A stretch of DNA of 30,582 bases from Promethearchaeota archaeon (GCA_019057775.1 JAHLWT010000183.1:1-30582); one strand, 5' to 3'. Positions 17,529 to 25,528 are shown, counted from the first letter of the stretch. The notes: a model not told the origin generated them from the sequence alone. Numbers and translations are program-made.

Positions 17529-19058
17529 TTAGGATTTTTTCTTTCTTTGCATTGCCTTTCTAAATTTTTCAAGCATCTTTCGAGGTGTTACTGTTGGTCT
17601 TTCGTACTTTCGTAATTTCGACTTAATTCCAAAAAGATATTTAGAAATATCTTTGAGTCTCTCGGTATCATATCGCATCATCATTGTTATTGTCTCCATT
17701 TGTGGACTTCCGCCCCCGTGAACCCCCGCTACTTGCAATAATCCCCCTAAATCGGAGACGACCATACCTTCAATACCCCGAAAACAACGATAAATATATT
17801 CAGGCTTAACTCTTGGGTTTCGCTTTAAATATTTCATAGCTAAGGGTCCCACTTCCTCACTGAAAAAGGATCCCTCGAATGGTAGAGTTGCAATTAATCC
17901 CCCGGAAAGGTCAGTAAGTATTTTATATTCCTCATATATATTTTCTCCTGCTAGACGTCTACCAGCATTGGTAAGAATTTCATCAGGGATTTGTGTACCA
18001 GAGGGAGATCTCTCTGAATGTTTAGCACTTGATTCTCCCGCAGCAAAAACAAGCTCAGCAATACCTATAATATGTGATATTTTTTCTTGGACGTGAGAAG
18101 CTTTTTCTATACCATTATATTCAGCAACTAATAGTGCAGCAGAAGCTAAGACTTCTGACATTGCGGGTTTACATCCTGTATAGGTATGCCTATGGTAATG
18201 TGCAAACATTAATGCTAAAAACCCCGCATACGGAGTTTGCCTAGGATCTCCATTTCCATTTAGAAATATTCGTTCATTTGGAACGAAAACATCATCAAAG
18301 ATAATGAATGTCTCTGCATCACCCATTCGTAATCCTGGAGCATTTGCATATTCACTCTTTCTAAAGTAAGCAGGCCTTGTTAGTAGTTTCACTCCTTCCC
18401 AATCCCCTGGTAAGGCAAAGGCAACAGCATAATCCTTATCTTCCGGTCCCATATACCGGCAAGGTACTACAATGAATTCATCAGCGTAGGGTGTATTAGT
18501 AATATTGATTTTACATCCTCTTACGATAATACCATCATCTCGGGTCTCAATCACTCTAAGATATTGATCGGGATCTTCTTGTTGGTGTGGTCTTTTTAAT
18601 CGATCTCCTTTCGCATCTGTTTGAGCGCAACTGGCAACCAAGTCTTTTTCTTGGAAGTTGATCAAGTATTTCTTAAATCTTTCGTAATGATCGGTTCCTA
18701 AAGCTTGATCCATTTCATAAGTAATAACTGAAAGAGCATTTAAAGAATCAATCCCCATGCATCTCTGTATACATCCACCAACACGATGACATAAAACACG
18801 TGTCATTTTCTGCTTTTTTAAAAGATCATCTTCATTCTGGTTGATGTGACAGAAACGATTTATTTTCTTACCAGTTAGATGGGAGGTAACGGTGCATAGA
18901 TCTTCATATTCAGGCTCATTAACGTGAACAAAGGTCTCTCTAATAATATTCATACCTCCTTCTAGGCGTGGGTCATCTCGACCAACAACTTCATCGCCGA
19001 TATAAACATTCGGTTTCATTTTCTTTAAATCTTCAACATACTGTTCAAAAGTTCTCAT
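17529..19058 (-). CDS. Probable 4-hydroxybutyryl-CoA dehydratase/vinylacetyl-CoA isomerase (HpaB-like fold)
   Basis: The 509-residue protein belongs to the fold shared by flavin-dependent 4-hydroxyphenylacetate 3-hydroxylase and 4-hydroxybutyryl-CoA dehydratase. It carries the four residues that hold the [4Fe-4S] cluster in the dehydratase: C96 and C100 in GGCIQRCMGID, H289 and C296 in HYHRHTYTGC. The active-site tyrosine (Y293) is also there. These match C99, C103, H292, C299 and Y296 of the clostridial AbfD with constant spacing; the hydroxylases lack the cluster. The enzyme turns 4-hydroxybutyryl-CoA into crotonyl-CoA. I use the ATG at 19058, which aligns with AbfD and follows GGA; a TTG at 19070 would add four residues. 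Confidence 0.82.
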   Translation of the reverse strand: MRTFEQYVEDLKKMKPNVYIGDEVVGRDDPRLEGGMNIIRETFVHVNEPEYEDLCTVTSHLTGKKINRFCHINQNEDDLLKKQKMTRVLCHRVGGCIQRCMGIDSLNALSVITYEMDQALGTDHYERFKKYLINFQEKDLVASCAQTDAKGDRLKRPHQQEDPDQYLRVIETRDDGIIVRGCKINITNTPYADEFIVVPCRYMGPEDKDYAVAFALPGDWEGVKLLTRPAYFRKSEYANAPGLRMGDAETFIIFDDVFVPNERIFLNGNGDPRQTPYAGFLALMFAHYHRHTYTGCKPAMSEVLASAALLVAEYNGIEKASHVQEKISHIIGIAELVFAAGESSAKHSERSPSGTQIPDEILTNAGRRLAGENIYEEYKILTDLSGGLIATLPFEGSFFSEEVGPLAMKYLKRNPRVKPEYIYRCFRGIEGMVVSDLGGLLQVAGVHGGGSPQMETITMMMRYDTERLKDISKYLFGIKSKLRKYERPTVTPRKMLEKFRKAMQRKKKS

Positions 19059-19134
19059 TTTTTTTTCCAATATTTTTATTATATATTCATACTAAAATAC
19101 AATTTTTAGTAGTGTGGGAGGTTAGTTAAACCTT

Positions 19135-19143
19135 TTTATATTA
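19135..19143 (+). promoter_or_regulatory. TATA box for the broken LRR gene
   Basis: TTTATATTA lies about 26 bases before the ATG at 19165. This marks 19165, not the later ATG at 19296, as the likely original start of the LRR gene. Confidence 0.4.
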
Positions 19144-19164
19144 TCACGTATTACAAATTCTTTA

Positions 19165-19571
19165 ATGAAGGAAAACTTAGACGTAATTTCTCTAATTGGA
19201 AATACATTAAAGATAACATTAAACGTATCAAGTCGCTATTAAAGCTCAATGATTTAGAGATTTATCTAAAAACAATAAATAAATATAGTTTAAATATGAA
19301 TATTCAGGAATTACCTACCTCGCTCGGTAAGCTAACTAGCCTTAAGAAACTAATTTTAAAAAGAAACAATTTAGAATCATTACCATATACTATTGAAAAG
19401 CTTACGTTACTGAAACAATTAGATTTAAGTCATAATAATTTCTCTAAATTTCCAGAAATTATTGGTTCACTTCGTTCTCTTGAAATATTAAATTTAAAAC
19501 ATAATAAAGTTCAAGTTATTCCAGAACAGTTAACAGATTTCTTACATTCACTAAAGAAGTTCAAAATGTAA
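19165..19571 (+). pseudogene. Leucine-rich-repeat protein, probably frameshifted
   Basis: From 19296 an intact frame encodes 91 residues with about four LRR units, such as LTSLKKLILKRNNLESLP and LEILNLKHNKVQVIP. The same frame is open upstream to 19113 for 61 more codons but has no ATG, GTG or TTG there, although the sequence just before 19296 (DLEIYLKTINKYSLN) looks like LRR coding. A separate ATG at 19165, with a TATA box at the right distance, starts the other frame (MKENLDVISLIGNTLK) and stops at 19242. A single frameshift between about 19200 and 19242 would join the two. If 19296 is the true start, this is just a short LRR protein. Confidence 0.55.
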
Positions 19572-19629
19572 AAGCTCTTCTTTTTAACAAATCTGACCAA
19601 AGACAATTATTTAAACAAACAAGTACAAT

Positions 19630-19636
19630 ATAAATT
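19630..19636 (+). promoter_or_regulatory. TATA box for the ThDP enzyme gene
   Basis: TATAAAT begins 28 bases before the GTG at 19658. The message would be leaderless, which favours this GTG over the ATG at 19667, where no ribosome site is seen either. Confidence 0.45.
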
Positions 19637-19657
19637 ATAATTTATTTTTTTAAAACT

Positions 19658-21379
19658 GTGAAGAATATGGCAGAAGAAAAGAAGATGATTAATGGTGGGG
19701 ATGTTTTAATTAAATGTCTCCTAAAAGAGAATATAAAATACATGTTTGGAATCCCTGGTGGGCAATTTTTAAACATGTACGATGCTATTTATAAATGGGG
19801 TAAAGAACAAGGCATTCAAACAGTACTTTTCAGACATGAGGCGGCAGCGGCACATGCAGCTGATGCTTGGGCACGAGTAACGAACACACCAGGAGTTTGT
19901 TTTGGGACGGTTGGGCCTGGTGCTCTGAATTTAATGGCTGGAGTGGGAGCAGCTTGGGCTGATAACATCCCAGTGATCACTATAGTACCGCAAGTAAATT
20001 CTGAAATTCAAGATTCCTTCACGTTACAAGGTAATCTTGATCAAATGACCATGTTTAAACCCATTACAAAATATCAAAAAAGTCTGCGTAAACTTGAAGA
20101 AATACCTGATGCTGTACAAAAAGTATTTAGAGAGGCTACAGGAGGGCGTCCACAACCAGTTTTATTAGAAATTTTTGAGGATGCATTTCTTGAAGAAGCA
20201 GAAGAAGATAAGATAGAAATTTATGATGCTGAGAGGTACCGCAGCTTCAAAAAACCAAGCATTAACACTGATTTAATCAAAGATGCTGTACAACTCTTAA
20301 TGAATGCTGAAAAACCACTGATAATATCTGGTGGTGGAGTTGCAAGAGCAGAAGCGTGGGACGAGTTGAGGGAATTCGCAGAGTATTTACAAATTCCAGT
20401 TTTTACAACTATTATGGGTATTGGGACCTTAACAAACAAATCAAAATGTTTGATGGGTGCCTCAGTATCAGGACCAGCTTTGAAGGCGGCACCAGAAACT
20501 GATGTAATCTTGGCTCTTGGGTGTAAATTTTCATACACGATGGGACATGGGGCTGAACCATTTTGGAAGAATACTCAGAAATTAATTCAAGTAGACATAG
20601 ATCCTTCTATTATCGGACGGGCAAAGCCGATAACTATTGGTATTGTGGGTGATTGTAAGCAATTTTTAGTACAAATTCTCGAGGAAATCAAGAAAATTGA
20701 AAGGATTGATAAAAGAGAATGGTTAGATACGCTTGTAGAAACGAGACAAAAAAACATTGATAAAATAAATAAAAAGGCAATGAGGGATAAAACACCAATA
20801 TTACCTAAAAAATTGATCAAGGATGTGCTAGAAAATGTTGATGATGATGCCATTCTTGTTGTAGATGGGGGTGATATAGCAGCACACATTGTTGAACAAA
20901 TAGATTTCTATAAGGATAGAGCTCCATTATCAACGATTCAAGCAATAGGGATGGGACAACTAGGGACTGCAATACCTTATGGAATTGGTGCTAAATTAGC
21001 TGCACCAGATAAACAAGTCGTTGCAATTACGGGTGATGGAAGTTTTATGATTAACGTACAAGATTTAGAAACAGCAGTACGATTAAATCTGAAAAATTTA
21101 ATATACGTGATTTCAAATAATAGTGCTTGGGGCATGATAAAATCAGGACAGAAACTGTTTATGGGAAAACGGTATATTGATGTTGATCTTCCGGAGTTTG
21201 ATTACGCTAAATGCGCGGAGGCATTTGGTTGCTACGGAGAAGTTGTGACTGATCCAAATGAGATAAAGGCTGCCTTTGAACGAGCAAAGAATTCTGGAAA
21301 ACCCGCGGTGTTAGATGTTAAAGTGCAATACGATACACCTGACACAACAAAGTTAATGGGTTCTATGGGAATTCTATAA
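19658..21379 (+). CDS. Thiamine-diphosphate-dependent enzyme, acetolactate synthase-like
   Basis: The 573-residue protein has the three-domain layout of the acetohydroxyacid synthase/benzoylformate decarboxylase family. FGIPGGQ (30-36) and the cofactor-activating glutamate E61 in RHEAAAAHAADAWAR lie in the pyrimidine domain. SGGGVARAEAWDEL is in the middle domain. The ThDP/Mg motif runs from GDG (459-461) to NN (487-488). Candidates are acetolactate synthase, a 2-hydroxyacyl-CoA lyase or a sulfoacetaldehyde acetyltransferase-like enzyme; sequence reading alone does not decide. No regulatory subunit gene is adjacent, which argues against biosynthetic acetolactate synthase. A zinc alcohol dehydrogenase gene follows after 52 bases and may share the transcript. 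Confidence 0.85.
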   Translation: MKNMAEEKKMINGGDVLIKCLLKENIKYMFGIPGGQFLNMYDAIYKWGKEQGIQTVLFRHEAAAAHAADAWARVTNTPGVCFGTVGPGALNLMAGVGAAWADNIPVITIVPQVNSEIQDSFTLQGNLDQMTMFKPITKYQKSLRKLEEIPDAVQKVFREATGGRPQPVLLEIFEDAFLEEAEEDKIEIYDAERYRSFKKPSINTDLIKDAVQLLMNAEKPLIISGGGVARAEAWDELREFAEYLQIPVFTTIMGIGTLTNKSKCLMGASVSGPALKAAPETDVILALGCKFSYTMGHGAEPFWKNTQKLIQVDIDPSIIGRAKPITIGIVGDCKQFLVQILEEIKKIERIDKREWLDTLVETRQKNIDKINKKAMRDKTPILPKKLIKDVLENVDDDAILVVDGGDIAAHIVEQIDFYKDRAPLSTIQAIGMGQLGTAIPYGIGAKLAAPDKQVVAITGDGSFMINVQDLETAVRLNLKNLIYVISNNSAWGMIKSGQKLFMGKRYIDVDLPEFDYAKCAEAFGCYGEVVTDPNEIKAAFERAKNSGKPAVLDVKVQYDTPDTTKLMGSMGIL

Positions 21380-21431
21380 AATAATATCATTTTTTTCCTT
21401 TATAGTAAAAATGACAAAGAGAGGTGTTTTA

Positions 21432-22451
21432 ATGAAATACGTTATTTTTGAAGGCAAACAAAAGATGTTAATCAAAGATGATTTGTCAAAACCAGATTAT
21501 GGTCCAGATGAAGTATTATTAAAAATCAAAAAAGTAGGCATTTGTGGAACTGATGTTGGTTCATATGAAACTGGAGGACCTTATATCCCCGGTAATATTA
21601 TTGGTCATGAATTTTCAGGAGAAATAATTGAGATGGGTGAAGAAGTAAAAAAATTGAAGATTGGAAATCGAGTTACGGTAAATCCTCAAATTCCTTGTAA
21701 TGACTGTTATTATTGTAATCATGATCAAGAAAACATGTGTAAATTGCAAAATTATACGCTTGGCGCAACTGAGAATGGAGCAATGCGTGATTATATTAAT
21801 GTGAAAGCAGAGAGAGTTCATGTATTACCCGATAATGTCTCATATGAAAGTGGTGCTATAGTAGAACCGTTATCGATCGTACTCCAAGCTGTCCAAGAAT
21901 CTAATTTTAAGATTGGTGATACAGCTGCTGTTATAGGTGCAGGTCCGATTGGATTATTTATTATTCAAGTATTAAGGGTGTCTGGAGCAAAAAAGATATT
22001 CGTTTTAGAACCCGTAGAGTCAAAGCAGAAAATAGCGCTAGAGCTCGGGGCTGATAAAGTTTTTAAGCCTAATCTGTGGAATAAAATTGTGAGATTAACT
22101 GATAAAATTGGGCCCGATCACGTATATGACTGTGTAGGATTATCATCTACGGTTACGACATCTTTATCGTTGATTAAAAAGGGGGGTTGTATCACTATTA
22201 TCGGGATGCATGATAGTTCTTATGAAATCAATAATGCTCGATTAATGACAATAAATAATATTACAGTAAAAGGTACATATGGTTATACTCAGGATGTATA
22301 TAAAACTGCCATAAGTTTATTGGAACAAGGTAAGATTAATGTTGATTTAATTATTACAAATCGAATAAATATTGATGAAGTACCTCAGATGTTTGAAAAA
22401 CTAGCTAATCCTCCACATGACGAATTGAAAGTTCTTGTTGATTTTGAATAA
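21432..22451 (+). CDS. Zinc-dependent medium-chain alcohol dehydrogenase (sorbitol/threonine/butanediol type)
   Basis: A 339-residue MDR-family dehydrogenase. Catalytic zinc ligands are C38 (GICGTD), H59 and E60 (GHEFSGE) and E145 (VEPLS). Structural zinc ligands are C89, C92, C95 and C103 (CNDCYYC and C103). The NAD(P) site has GAGPIGLF (169-176). This set fits polyol, threonine or butanediol dehydrogenases. The start is ATG at 21432, five bases after GAGGTG; an ATG at 21411 lies before that ribosome site. Together with the ThDP enzyme it could make or use acyloins such as acetoin, a speculation. Its last 70 bases and the downstream leader are repeated at 23938. Confidence 0.88.
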   Translation: MKYVIFEGKQKMLIKDDLSKPDYGPDEVLLKIKKVGICGTDVGSYETGGPYIPGNIIGHEFSGEIIEMGEEVKKLKIGNRVTVNPQIPCNDCYYCNHDQENMCKLQNYTLGATENGAMRDYINVKAERVHVLPDNVSYESGAIVEPLSIVLQAVQESNFKIGDTAAVIGAGPIGLFIIQVLRVSGAKKIFVLEPVESKQKIALELGADKVFKPNLWNKIVRLTDKIGPDHVYDCVGLSSTVTTSLSLIKKGGCITIIGMHDSSYEINNARLMTINNITVKGTYGYTQDVYKTAISLLEQGKINVDLIITNRINIDEVPQMFEKLANPPHDELKVLVDFE

Positions 22452-22557
22452 AGTATATATTTTTAACTTTTTTTTCTAAATTTAGAGATAAAAATATTTT
22501 AAGAATTTGAACTAATACTAATTATAATTAAATATTCTAAACAAATTTAGGGAGTTG
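22378..22557. repeat. Direct repeat copy A: end of the dehydrogenase gene plus leader
   Basis: This copy holds the last codons of the zinc dehydrogenase, its stop and about 105 bases of leader ending in the ribosome site GGGAGTTG. It matches 23938-24118. The best block is a 38-base exact identity at 22488-22525. In the coding part the first three substitutions relative to copy B are synonymous. Confidence 0.85.
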
Positions 22558-22854
22558 TTTTATAATGTTCAACTTCATAAAATATTCCTCCAACATTGCC
22601 AAATAAATAATCTTTCAGTTATCAAGGAGTTTTGTAGAAAAAATGTAGCTATTTTTATATTCATTAGCCATACAGTGGTAGATTACAAAAAATACATGAT
22701 AAAAGAATTTTCTGAGTTTTTAGAACGGCAAACAGAGATCTATAATGCTTATTTTTGTGAACAAGATTTAATAGGAAATATTGATGATTTTATGAATCAG
22801 ACTATATCTTTATGCCAATTATTAATTTTTTGTTGGGGATATTCAATATTTTAA
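22555..22854 (+). pseudogene. Truncated TIR-domain gene
   Basis: The 99-codon frame contains the first half of a TIR domain: VAIFIFISHTVVDYKKYM, then FCEQDLIGNIDDFM, then LCQLLIFCW. It lines up well with residues 69-131 of the intact TIR protein at 23020. It stops just after the LLIFC strand, so the helix with the catalytic glutamate is missing. The only initiator in frame, TTG at 22555, overlaps the ribosome site; the well-placed ATG at 22565 is in another frame and closes after 13 codons. Truncation and a probable frameshift make it a pseudogene. It begins exactly where direct repeat copy A ends. Confidence 0.65.
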
Positions 22855-23019
22855 ACTAAATGATATCTCTTCAAAATCAAAACCTTATTATAATAACATT
22901 TTTTAAATAATTTATCCTAATTATGATTTAACAATCATGTAAAACATTTTTTTAGTTAGTTTTCAAATGAACAGAATTAGAAACTGAATTAGTATTGAAG
23001 CAAATTCAAATTTAAAAAT

Positions 23020-23616
23020 ATGATTAATCAAACTGCAAGTGTTGGGTATGGACCTTTAATTGTACTTATTGTAGTGATAGTTTTGATAATTTCTTTTGTA
23101 CTTATGTATAGATATCTAATCAGTAAGAAAAGACAATTAAGAAAAATAGAGAAAGAACAACAGAAAAAACAAATAAAAGAAGTTAAAAGAAAATTAGCAA
23201 AACTTGATTTAAAAGGAAAATATGGACTTATTGTGTTTATTAGCTATGCGTTTAAAGACAGTAAAAAATTTCGTATCCAAGAATTAGCAGAAAGTCTAAT
23301 TTCTTTTACAGAAATAGAAGAAGTGGTTCATTGTGAAGAAGATGCTTTAGAAAATTTTATTCGATATATGAATATTTATATTGGAAAGTGTGATGTTTTA
23401 TTATTATTTTGTTCGAAAAACACTCTCAATTCAGATTTTGTTGAAATGGAGTGGATGGCCGCTCGTGCCATGAAAAAACCAATAATACCTGTTTTTATGA
23501 ACAGTGATCACATACCACCTCTATTAAGGGCCGAAATTGGTTATGAATTGGACTTTAATAATATTCAAAAAAATATAGAAGATCTTTATAAATTAATTCT
23601 AAAAAAATCCAAATAG
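23020..23616 (+). CDS. Membrane-anchored TIR-domain protein
   Basis: The 198-residue protein has one N-terminal membrane helix (about 11-33, LIVLIVVIVLIISFVLMYRYL), a basic linker or short coiled coil rich in Lys, Arg and Gln (36-66), then a complete TIR domain (68-198) facing the cytoplasm. The domain shows IVFISYAFKDSKK in the first strand and loop. E144 in DFVEMEWMAA lies where NAD-cleaving TIR proteins have their catalytic Glu, followed by KKPIIPVFM. It could be an NAD-hydrolysing effector or an adaptor. No defence partner such as an Argonaute, STING or SMC-like gene is nearby. It lies in a block flanked by direct repeats. Confidence 0.8.
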   Translation: MINQTASVGYGPLIVLIVVIVLIISFVLMYRYLISKKRQLRKIEKEQQKKQIKEVKRKLAKLDLKGKYGLIVFISYAFKDSKKFRIQELAESLISFTEIEEVVHCEEDALENFIRYMNIYIGKCDVLLLFCSKNTLNSDFVEMEWMAARAMKKPIIPVFMNSDHIPPLLRAEIGYELDFNNIQKNIEDLYKLILKKSK

Positions 23617-23645
23617 ACTTTCTATATCCGAAATAAGGGAAAAGT

Positions 23646-23671
23646 AAAGTAGTATTATCTATTACTACTTT
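23646..23671 (+). terminator. Hairpin after the TIR gene
   Basis: AAAGTAGTA and TACTACTTT form a perfect 9-bp inverted repeat around an 8-base loop, 30 bases after the TIR stop. One more T follows before GGG, so it lacks a long U tract. It could be a terminator or a mark of the inserted block. Confidence 0.4.
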
Positions 23672-23677
23672 TGGGAC

Positions 23678-23932
23678 TTGAATGCTTTTATATTCTGTTT
23701 TTATTTTCTCATTCAGTTGGACTATATTCTAGAAGGTGAACATTCAATAACATATACCGGAGATATTAGACTTCATGGAAAAAGGGAAGCTCAATCCATG
23801 GATTTCATAGAAAGTGCAAAAAAGACAAAGAAGCTCACATCTTTCCGAGCACTGAATTTAACTAGTAATAAGTTAACGACTCTATTGGTTGAAACTATTA
23901 ATGGAACTCTATTGTATTATATTTTTATTTAA
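23678..23932 (+). pseudogene. LRR-like protein fragment
   Basis: An 84-codon frame starting with TTG. Its second half, GDIRLHGKREAQSMDFIESAKK then KLTSFRALNLTSNKLTTL, reads like the start of a leucine-rich-repeat protein, while the first 17 residues are hydrophobic and probably not native. Only one repeat unit is visible before the frame ends, just ahead of direct repeat copy B. It is probably a remnant of a gene cut when the block was assembled. The 320 bases between the TIR stop and the repeat hold nothing else but the hairpin. Confidence 0.35.
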
Positions 23933-23937
23933 ACAAA

Positions 23938-24118
23938 AAGTCCCTCAAATGTTTGAAAAATTAGCTAATCCTCCACATGACGAATTGAAAGTTCTTGTTA
24001 ATTTTTGAATAAAAATCTATTTATTTACTTTTTTTACTTGATTTTTATATAAAAATATTTTAAGAATTTGAACTAATACTAATTATGAATATAATGTCTA
24101 ACTAAATAAAGGGAGTTG
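23938..24118. repeat. Direct repeat copy B: displaced dehydrogenase tail plus acyl-CoA dehydrogenase leader
   Basis: This copy repeats 22378-22557. Its coding part carries three synonymous changes relative to copy A, one amino acid change and one extra T that brings in a premature stop. It ends in GGGAGTTG at 24111-24118, the ribosome site of the acyl-CoA dehydrogenase gene. The 38-base exact block is at 24049-24086. Confidence 0.85.
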
Positions 24119-24124
24119 ACTAAT

Positions 24125-25405
24125 GTGGTAAATAAAAAAGGAGAAGTGCAATGTATTGATGATGAAATTTTAGAGAAAATGAACTTAAAAACTCGCTACA
24201 ATTTCTTGAATAATAATTTAATGAGCATTTTAAAGCCTAAAAATTTCAATTTCTTGAGAAAGGTAGAGAAATTTTTTATTAGGTTTGAGGAGAAAAATAA
24301 TATCACTCATAATGAAGATTGTTATGAGTGGATACCTGCAATTGGTGAGGAAGGTTTTGTTACAAGAATAAATAATTTCTCAGAGTTAGATCTAAATTTC
24401 GAACCATACGGGATGACTGCGGAATTCATGCGATGCCTTGCTACCGATTTCTTTGATCCCCAACTTACCATGGCTATGGGTGCAAGCATCTTAGTAGTAA
24501 ATCCAATCATGCTTCATCATGAGGACGTTGACGTTCGGTTGAAAGCGTTAAGAGAATTGGTGACTGGGAAGAAAATTGGGTGTATCTGTATAACCGAACC
24601 AGAAAGAGGTTCTGACGCAGTCCACATGTTAACAACTTGTGATGAAAATGAAGATGGGAGCTTTACGCTTAATGGTGAGAAGATCTACCAAACAAATGGA
24701 CCTAAAGCAGATTGGGCAATACTATATGCGGCAAAAGAAGCAAACAATGGAAATACAATGGCTCAATTTTTAATTGATACATCTTGGGACGGATGGGAAG
24801 TAGAAAGATTAAATATTCCATGGACACCAAGAGTACACATAGGTAAAGAAACACTTACAAACTTAAGAGTACCTAAAGAATATGTCTTAGGAGGACCTGG
24901 ACTAGGTCGTGAACATCTTTTTGAAGGCTTGAATCTTGAACGTTTGGGAATTGTAATTCTTAATGTCTCAGAAGCTTGGAATGCAATCTCTCACGCTACG
25001 ATATATGTCAATATGCGAAAGCAATTTGGTAAAGAAGTCCTGAAATATCAGGGAGTTGGGTTTCCTCTAGCAGAAATGTGGGCAAAAACCATGAGTTTAA
25101 CATTAGCAACCTTACATATATGCCAAATTATTGATGAGAAAATAGAACAATTTGGAACTCTTCCGAAAAACTTAAATCTTGCTCTTGTTGCAACAGCGTC
25201 ACAATTAAAATCTCAGAGTGCTAAGTTAACTGAACGCGTATGTTATGGGTGTGCAAATTTGATGGGGGGGGCAGGTTTATGTGATAATACCTTAATGCAA
25301 GATTTATTAGGGATTTCAAGAATTCATCAAGTAGGGGGAGGAACAGATCAAATTCAGAAATATATTATGTCACTAACTCTTAGGCAGTTATTTAAAATGC
25401 TTTAA
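24125..25405 (+). CDS. Acyl-CoA dehydrogenase family protein
   Basis: A 426-residue flavoprotein of the acyl-CoA dehydrogenase family. Landmarks are ICITEPERGSDA (FAD/substrate loop), GEKIYQTNG, the helix ANLMGGAGLCDNTLMQDL and the C-terminal GISRIHQVGGGTDQI. Where MCAD-type enzymes have the catalytic Glu (YEGT), this one has Gly (about 405). It does have E272 in EGLNLERLG, the position used as base by isovaleryl-CoA dehydrogenase. A branched or short-chain substrate is therefore plausible. The start is GTG at 24125, 9 bases after GGGAG; TTG 24116 overlaps that site. It was probably once next to the zinc dehydrogenase. Confidence 0.88.
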   Translation: MVNKKGEVQCIDDEILEKMNLKTRYNFLNNNLMSILKPKNFNFLRKVEKFFIRFEEKNNITHNEDCYEWIPAIGEEGFVTRINNFSELDLNFEPYGMTAEFMRCLATDFFDPQLTMAMGASILVVNPIMLHHEDVDVRLKALRELVTGKKIGCICITEPERGSDAVHMLTTCDENEDGSFTLNGEKIYQTNGPKADWAILYAAKEANNGNTMAQFLIDTSWDGWEVERLNIPWTPRVHIGKETLTNLRVPKEYVLGGPGLGREHLFEGLNLERLGIVILNVSEAWNAISHATIYVNMRKQFGKEVLKYQGVGFPLAEMWAKTMSLTLATLHICQIIDEKIEQFGTLPKNLNLALVATASQLKSQSAKLTERVCYGCANLMGGAGLCDNTLMQDLLGISRIHQVGGGTDQIQKYIMSLTLRQLFKML

Positions 25406-25451
25406 TCATAAGGAAATTAGAGCTTGATAATCAATTACTAACTTAATTTCA

Positions 25452-25483
25452 TTTTTTTTATTTATTTATAAAAAAAAAAAAAA
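25452..25483. terminator. Bidirectional T-rich terminator
   Basis: Eight T at 25452-25459 end the acyl-CoA dehydrogenase transcript on the plus strand. Fourteen A at 25470-25483 give a T tract for the convergent small gene on the minus strand. Archaeal terminators are often such T runs without a hairpin. Confidence 0.5.
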
Positions 25484-25528
25484 GAATTCAAGGAATCCTT
25501 ATCACAAATATCTCACACTTATAACCAT

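Noticed and set aside
20221..20889. Minus-strand frames inside the ThDP enzyme gene, and similar opposite-strand frames in other genes
   Set aside because: They are shadows of strongly supported coding genes and have low-complexity Ser/Ile/Leu-rich translations.
22565..22606. A 13-codon frame from an ATG with good ribosome-site spacing after repeat copy A
   Set aside because: It encodes nothing recognisable and is out of frame with the TIR fragment; it shows only that the TIR copy is damaged.
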